64,000 nucleotides of DNA from Devosia aquimaris (lineage in GTDB: Bacteria > Pseudomonadota > Alphaproteobacteria > Rhizobiales > Devosiaceae): contig NZ_JAIEZN010000001.1 of the NCBI RefSeq assembly GCF_020169335.1, forward strand, positions 513,426 through 577,425, written 5' to 3'. Position 1 is the first letter of the stretch; every line of letters starts with the position of its first letter. A program made the translations under genes and the position numbers. The notes under the pieces were generated by a model, which was not told the DNA's origin, made no database searches, and worked only from the letters and a program-made list of their open reading frames with translations. Positions 60,501 through 64,000 of the stretch are shown piece by piece.

Positions 60501-60941
60501 GGTGCCATAGACAGCCACCGAGATGGTCGGCATGTCCGAGAACGAGATTTCCGTGACGGTCGGCTCGTTGGCGTCGTCGGGCAGGGCCGAGGCGACACCG
60601 TCCATCTTGGCGCGGATGTCCGAGAGTGCCTTGTCCTTGTCGGCATTCACGTTGAACTCGAGGAAGACCGAGGCATGGCCCGTCGTCGCGGTGGAGGAGT
60701 AGTTCTCCAGCCCGTCGATTTCCTTGATGCGGTCTTCGATCGGCTTGGCCAGCAATTGCTCGGCATCGCGTGGCGACACGCCGGTCTGGCTGACCGAAAT
60801 GTAGAAATACGGGATGTCGATCGCCGGGAAGCTCTCTTTGGGGAGCGTGGAATAGGCCGAGTAGCCGGCCACCAACAGCAACACCATGACGGTGAGAACG
60901 ACACGCGGCATCCGAAGGATGCGTTCGATAAAGTCCAGCAT
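57573..60941 (-). CDS. RND-family efflux transporter, inner-membrane permease (AcrB-like)
   Basis: A 1122-aa permease of the hydrophobe/amphiphile RND family. It starts M-L-D-F-I-E-R-I-L-R-M-P-R-V with a transmembrane helix, then the porter domain (P-x-x-x-x-P-x-I-D-I-P and E-x-I-x-G-L-E-N), with twelve predicted membrane helices in two halves. The proton-relay pair is seen in L-A-V-G-V-L-V-D-D-P-I-V-V-V-E. The slightly long C-terminus (about 70 residues after the last helix) is unusual but has no motif. It forms an operon with the adaptor and PadR genes (3- and 18-base gaps). No outer-membrane TolC gene is adjacent, so a shared TolC is expected. Confidence 0.95.
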   Translation of the reverse strand: MLDFIERILRMPRVVLTVMVLLLVAGYSAYSTLPKESFPAIDIPYFYISVSQTGVSPRDAEQLLAKPIEDRIKEIDGLENYSSTATTGHASVFLEFNVNADKDKALSDIRAKMDGVASALPDDANEPTVTEISFSDMPTISVAVYGTVPEQELVRRAKDLREELEGMGNVQSVTLSGSRDEVLEVTIDLNRLEAYDLTAAQLLDALSKNNMVVPGGTLDSGQGSFNVEVPGLIKNAQDVYTLPLKTSGDTVVTFGDVATITRTFKDATQYAHVNGQPAITLGVVKKLGSNVITISDDVRRVTEEFTADWPKGIETSFLIDQADSTKGLFRSLEAAVLTAVALVLITCVATLGVRPAIMIGMSIPISFMIAFLVVQMMGMTINMMIMFGLVLAVGVLVDDPIVVVEYAERKLMEGVSKKEAFIMAARKMFVPVVSATFTTLGAFVPLLFWPGIIGKFMSYLPIIVIVVMCASLVSALIFMPIIGALIASTHVDPVAKEKADMVMYADKFDPKKVGGLTGVYVRTMQHLLHQPLPTLAVGFALIISMFVLYANSNPTSEAFPASEPEFGTVNVITRGNYSPIEIRDMLVEVENEILQVQGIQDVIMSFGGGNGGGLGSGSPPDTIGSFNLQLLPYNERDKAAVIFQNIRDRVADISGLEVQIAAQENGPPAGKAINLRVEGTVYDDIAPSVAKLRDYIENELGDTIDIEDGRPAPGIDWQVTIDREAAAKYGIGVRELSPYVQLVTSGVKLGSYRPDDGGDELDIRVRLPEEERTFDALDSLRIVTAQGLVPVSNFIERTAVPKVANISRRNGVYAMGVAANLNPTNAAGEPVTSDAKIEQIKEWQATQDWPSSVKIVYGGAAEQVDDTNAFIVSAFGAAMFLIFLILLLEYNSFWQVVVTLSTVIMSLGGVLLGMVVTGMSFSAIMTGLGIVALAGIVVKNGIVLIDTYNHYQRDEHVEPIKAMLLTISQRVRPVLLTATVTALGVIPMALNVEFDFIRREIVVGGIAGSWFIHLSAALVSGLFVSTALTLVMVPVMVVAPNVLWKQIRWIGHQFARLGRFVTGRGGQPAMAVPAGFDGMAVEIPADADGAKRYIVSQDAGLVQKEQNGVTVVSRPDRPEAAE

Positions 60942-60944
60942 GGA

Positions 60945-62216
60945 TCAGCTCGCGGTTGTGTTGGAGGTCTGAGCAGCTACATTGGTGGCGTCGACGGACT
61001 GGCCGTCGACAACATATTCCTGGCCGATGGTGATGACGTCTGCCGTCGGCTGCAGACCCAGCACCCACACGCCTTCGCGCGTGTCGCTGGCAATGGTCAC
61101 GGGCACGAACTTGACGGTGCCATCCACCACAGTCTTCACACCCAGCACGCCATCATCGTTCAGTGTCAGCACCGACTGGGGCAGCAGGTGCGCCTGGGCA
61201 TTGCCCATGACCACCTTGGCCGTGGCGGAGATGCCGTCACGAATGGCGCCATTGGCGTTTGCGACTTCGATTTCCACCGGGAACGAGCGGGTGGCGGAGT
61301 CGGCAGTCGAGGAAATATAGGTCACCTTGCCCGGAACAGACTGGCCGGTGATGGTGTCGATGGTGGCTTCAAGGCCAAGGCGGGCCAGGCCGATACGGGC
61401 CTCCGGCACCTGGCCGACGAACAGGATCGGGTCCAGCTGGACGATGGTTGCGCAAGGCTGGCCCTGTGCGAGCATGGCGCCGGCCGTCACAAGCGGATCC
61501 TGCACGACGCCGGCGACCTTTGCTTTGATTTCGGTGCGGTCAAGTTCTGCCTGGGCATTGTCGAGCGCGGCCTGGGCCGAGGTCACATTGGCCTTGGCCG
61601 AGCTGAGCGCCACATCAAACTGCTGCTCGGTGTTGGGGGCGGCGAGCCCCTTGGCGCGAAGTTCGGCGTTGGTGTCGTAGTCGGACTGGGCCTTCACCAG
61701 ACCGGCATTGGCCTGGGCAAGGCCGGCATTGGCCTGCGCCACGGCGGCCGCGCGAGTGCCCTGGTCCAGCGTGCACAGCAGGTCGCCAATCGCAACCTTC
61801 TGCCCCTTGGTCACGTGCACAACGTCCACGATGCCGGCTGTTTCTGCGACCGCGCCAACCGAGGCCTTCGCCTTGGTGCGGCCGCGCAGCGACACTTCGA
61901 TGGTCATCGGCTGGGCCGAATAGGTGGAGGTGCGCACCGACTGCAGGGCGGTATTGGCGCCGCTCGTCTGCTCGTTGCGCTGCGCAATGGTCAGGTGCGG
62001 ATCGATCGCTTCCTCGGTGTCGTGCGAGGCCAGGACGCCGGCATCAGCCAGTTGCGTGGCAATCGGGCCATGTTCCTCACCCTCGATCACCGAAATGATC
62101 GGGCGTTCACCCTTGCCCGGGCCGTTGCCGCCCATCACCAGGGTCCCGGTGCTCAGCCATGCTCCTGCCAAAATCAGGATCAAAAAGGCTACACCGTAGG
62201 AATAGAGTGCACGCAT
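60945..62216 (-). CDS. RND efflux periplasmic adaptor (membrane fusion protein)
   Basis: A 423-aa AcrA-like adaptor with an N-terminal membrane anchor (about 5-25). Lipoyl-like halves are seen in V-H-V-T-K-G-Q-K-V and the matching L-D-R-T-E-I-K-A-K-V-A-G-V, separated by an Ala/Gln-rich coiled-coil hairpin with the repeated G-L-A-Q-A-N-A. Beta-barrel and membrane-proximal domains follow. It links the permease to an outer-membrane channel. The stop is three bases before the permease start. The linker between anchor and lipoyl domain is long (about 75 residues), which is somewhat atypical. Confidence 0.92.
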   Translation of the reverse strand: MRALYSYGVAFLILILAGAWLSTGTLVMGGNGPGKGERPIISVIEGEEHGPIATQLADAGVLASHDTEEAIDPHLTIAQRNEQTSGANTALQSVRTSTYSAQPMTIEVSLRGRTKAKASVGAVAETAGIVDVVHVTKGQKVAIGDLLCTLDQGTRAAAVAQANAGLAQANAGLVKAQSDYDTNAELRAKGLAAPNTEQQFDVALSSAKANVTSAQAALDNAQAELDRTEIKAKVAGVVQDPLVTAGAMLAQGQPCATIVQLDPILFVGQVPEARIGLARLGLEATIDTITGQSVPGKVTYISSTADSATRSFPVEIEVANANGAIRDGISATAKVVMGNAQAHLLPQSVLTLNDDGVLGVKTVVDGTVKFVPVTIASDTREGVWVLGLQPTADVITIGQEYVVDGQSVDATNVAAQTSNTTAS

Positions 62217-62234
62217 AAAATATCGTCCCTTAGA

Positions 62235-62783
62235 TTACTCGGCCGCGTCTTTCTTTGGCTCGGCACGCCCCAACTTGATCAAATCGTCCATATGGGTGCG
62301 GAAATACTCTTCTGCAACGTCCATGATGGCACGCCCGTAATTTAACACCCATGCGTCGGACGCATTCATGCCAGTCGTTTTCTGCGCATCCTCGAGGATG
62401 CGCTTTCGCTCCTGGCGGGCTTTGAGAAATTCGTCTGCCCGTGCTGCCACCAGTTCCTGCGGCAGGAGGTGCGCGAAGCGCGCAAACAGCAGGAACGGGC
62501 TGCGGAACATTTCCTCGCCCAGAGGCGCCGAAAGCTCCTGCACAAAGGCGTCGCGGCCCGCTGCGGTGATCGAATAGACCTTCTTGGTCGGCTTGCCGTC
62601 CTGTTGCTCCAGCCGGCTGGACACCAGGCCTTCGCTCTCCAGACGCGCCAGAGCCGGATAGATGGAGCCGAAGCTGGCTTCCACGAAGTAGGAACACTCC
62701 CCTTCCACGGACAGCCGTCGGATCTCATAACCCGTCGCATCACCGTCATGGAGAATTGAAAGGCACAAGGTTCTGACGTTCAT
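62235..62783 (-). CDS. PadR-family transcriptional regulator
   Basis: A 182-aa PadR regulator: winged helix with L-C-L-S-I-L-H-D-G-D-A-T-G-Y-E-I and F-G-S-I-Y-P-A-L-A-R-L-E-S-E-G-L-V, then a C-terminal helical dimerisation domain. PadR proteins are ligand-sensitive repressors. It is the first gene of the padR-adaptor-permease operon, so autoregulation and control of efflux are likely. A near-perfect 16-bp palindrome lies 27 bases upstream of its start. Confidence 0.93.
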   Translation of the reverse strand: MNVRTLCLSILHDGDATGYEIRRLSVEGECSYFVEASFGSIYPALARLESEGLVSSRLEQQDGKPTKKVYSITAAGRDAFVQELSAPLGEEMFRSPFLLFARFAHLLPQELVAARADEFLKARQERKRILEDAQKTTGMNASDAWVLNYGRAIMDVAEEYFRTHMDDLIKLGRAEPKKDAAE

Positions 62784-62809
62784 GGACGCTCCCGGGCAGG
62801 CTATGTCGG

Positions 62810-62825
62810 ACCGATATATGTCGGT
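62810..62825. promoter_or_regulatory. Candidate PadR operator at the efflux operon promoter
   Basis: A 16-bp palindrome, ACCGATATATGTCGGT, symmetric except for one base pair, inside a patch where ATGTCGG occurs twice (62803-62809 and 62818-62824). It lies 27 bases upstream of the padR ATG, where it would overlap the promoter. Centred AT-rich palindromes of this kind are usual for PadR. Confidence 0.6.
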
Positions 62826-62911
62826 TCTCTATATGCTGTCCCTGAATCGTGCAAGTTCTACCCGGCCGCTGATCGCGCAGATCAGTTAAGAGCGTGTTGC
62901 ATGGCCGGTGT

Positions 62912-63742
62912 TTAGCCGAGCAGTTCGGCCATTTCGGCAGCAGCCCGCTGGGCCAGCGCAAGATTGCTGGCGGCCACGAAATAGGGGTTGAGGAACGCCA
63001 GGTCCCCCTTGCCATAGCGCATGGACAGGCCATCCAGCGTCACCACGGCCCCACCGGCGGCTTCTAGCACGGCCTGTCCGGCCGCCGTGTCCCATTCGCA
63101 GGTTGGGGTGAAGCGCGGGTAAAGCTGGGCATCGCCGCGCGCCAGCAGGCAGAATTTGAGCGACGAGCCAACCGAGACGTCGGAATCCACCTCAAGCGTC
63201 TCGCACAGCCTGGCCAGCGCGGCATGGCCATGCGAGCGGCTGGCGACAATGCGCAGCGGTAGCGTGCTGGCCACCGAGATGGGGTGATGTCCGACCAGCT
63301 GCCCGGACAGGCTGTTGCCGCTGTAGGCGCCGGACGCGTCGCCGACAAAAGTCTCGCCTGTCACCGGCGCCAGCACGACGCCCATCACCGGAACGCCATC
63401 TTCGACCAGGGCGATATTGACGGTGAACTCGCCGTTGCGCTTGATGAATTCCTTGGTGCCATCGAGCGGATCGACGACGAAATAGCGGCGCCCCAGATTG
63501 GGCACGATGCCGGCGGCAACGCTTTCCTCGCCGAGCACGGGAATGCCGGTGGGGCGCAGATGTTCGAGGATCACCGCTTCGGCAGCTGCGTCGGCGTCGG
63601 TCACCGGCGAGCCATCAGACTTCGACACGGCCGAGATCGGCCGCGAATAGACGTCGAGGATCACCTGCGCCGCCGCGATCGCGGCCTTTACGGCCAGGTC
63701 GGTCAGTGCGGTATCGGTCGGCGCCTGCAGGGCCATGTTCAT
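62912..63742 (-). CDS. cysQ: 3'(2'),5'-bisphosphate nucleotidase
   Basis: A 276-aa enzyme of the inositol-monophosphatase superfamily that removes phosphate from 3'-phosphoadenosine 5'-phosphate, a by-product of sulfate assimilation. Metal-site motifs: G-E-E-S, D-P-L-D-G-T-K-E-F-I, and C-E-W-D-T-A-A-G-Q-A. The T-K-E-F-I form separates CysQ from inositol phosphatases. M-N-M-A-L-Q at 63742 starts one base after the nadC stop; M-A-L-Q-A at 63736 is an alternative. Tight spacing makes it co-transcribed with nadC. Confidence 0.93.
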   Translation of the reverse strand: MNMALQAPTDTALTDLAVKAAIAAAQVILDVYSRPISAVSKSDGSPVTDADAAAEAVILEHLRPTGIPVLGEESVAAGIVPNLGRRYFVVDPLDGTKEFIKRNGEFTVNIALVEDGVPVMGVVLAPVTGETFVGDASGAYSGNSLSGQLVGHHPISVASTLPLRIVASRSHGHAALARLCETLEVDSDVSVGSSLKFCLLARGDAQLYPRFTPTCEWDTAAGQAVLEAAGGAVVTLDGLSMRYGKGDLAFLNPYFVAASNLALAQRAAAEMAELLG

Positions 63743-63743
63743 C

Positions 63744-64000
63744 TCAGGCCCCGATCTCGACATCCAGACCAAGGTCCAGCGGCTGGGCGGCCATGGTGAT
63801 CTGGCTGGTGGAAATGTAGTCCACGCCCGTCTCGGCAATGGAACGGACACGGTCGAGCTTGACCCCGCCCGATGCCTCGAGCCGCGCGCGCCCGGCATTG
63901 ATCGCCACGGCCTGGCGCAGCATGTCATTGTCCATGTTGTCGAGCATGATCACCCGCGCCCCGGCGGCCAGGGCTTCTTCCAGCTCCGCCAGCGTGGTCA
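63744..64000 (-). CDS. nadC: Nicotinate-nucleotide pyrophosphorylase, C-terminal part (5' end outside window)
   Basis: The last 84 residues of quinolinate phosphoribosyltransferase. The visible family motifs are I-M-L-D-N-M, then L-E-A-S-G-G-V, and the terminal D-Y-I-S-T-S-Q-I-T and A-Q-P-L-D-L-G-L-D-V-E. The enzyme converts quinolinate and PRPP to nicotinate mononucleotide in de novo NAD synthesis, the substrate line that also feeds nadE and cobT elsewhere in this window. The frame runs off the window edge. Confidence 0.93.
   Translation of the reverse strand, partial: TTLAELEEALAAGARVIMLDNMDNDMLRQAVAINAGRARLEASGGVKLDRVRSIAETGVDYISTSQITMAAQPLDLGLDVEIGA

Noticed and set aside
59355-62345. 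996-aa open frame on the plus strand
   Set aside because: It is antisense to the RND permease and adaptor genes and is His/Gly/Asp-rich in the way that antisense frames of GC-rich genes are.
1-64000. tRNA genes, phage genes, insertion sequences and CRISPR arrays
   Set aside because: Looked for in all gaps; no acceptor/T-loop pattern, transposase, integrase or regularly spaced repeat was seen.

Overview
The window looks like a core chromosomal segment of an alphaproteobacterium of the order Hyphomicrobiales, most like Devosia or a close relative. This is inferred from uniformly high GC, gene content and local gene orders; no 16S rRNA or other marker is present. I saw no rRNA, tRNA, transposase, phage gene, integron or CRISPR array, and base composition is even, so this reads as ordinary chromosome and not as a mobile island.

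Layout. 1-5.5 kb: the tail of a DegP-type protease, an OmpR-type two-component pair, glnE, and convergent to these a 57-aa micro-gene coupled to a PAS histidine kinase. 7.3-14.2 kb: aminopeptidase N, then two tandem half-size ABC exporters that probably form a heterodimer. 14.2-19 kb: a membrane GGDEF/EAL protein divergent from a GH2 beta-mannosidase that has a LacI-type palindrome upstream. 19.2-24.7 kb: a tandem pair of DMT transporters, a small secreted protein, an FGGY sugar kinase, dusA and a purine-type deaminase. 24.9-29.3 kb: an alpha/beta hydrolase fused to a polytopic membrane domain, a TIGR02281-type aspartic protease, and cobS and cobT. 29.3-36.2 kb: another membrane histidine kinase, an SNase-like nuclease, an Lrp/AsnC regulator with a VOC protein, a coupled dienelactone hydrolase/unknown/SDR operon, moaA and an L,D-transpeptidase. 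36.4-47.8 kb: housekeeping metabolism (rpiA, glutathione reductase, class II DAHP synthase, nadE, gltX, a FAH-family hydrolase) interspersed with envelope proteins (DUF2059, a porin-like barrel, DUF2865) and a cytochrome c-prime. 48-52.5 kb: a tightly coupled run of cysS, three tandem GFA/CENP-V-family genes and cimA. 52.5-57 kb: a LysM protein, an ArsR regulator coupled to an Atm1-type exporter, and a 435-base non-coding stretch with long inverted repeats. 57.5-64 kb, minus strand: a PadR-controlled RND efflux operon, cysQ and the 3' part of nadC.

Functional themes are envelope homeostasis and export (three ABC half-transporters, an RND pump, LysM, L,D-transpeptidase), signal transduction (three histidine kinases, one c-di-GMP enzyme) and thiol/glutathione chemistry (glutathione reductase, Atm1-type exporter, three GFA-fold proteins, cysS). 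The most unusual items are the GFA triplet, the structured gap at 56.6-57.0 kb, the micro-gene coupled to a histidine kinase, the hydrolase/membrane fusion and several clean candidate operators. I did not find a clearly new multi-gene system. Many starts were moved downstream of the longest open frame, using ribosome-binding sites, overlaps and family length.
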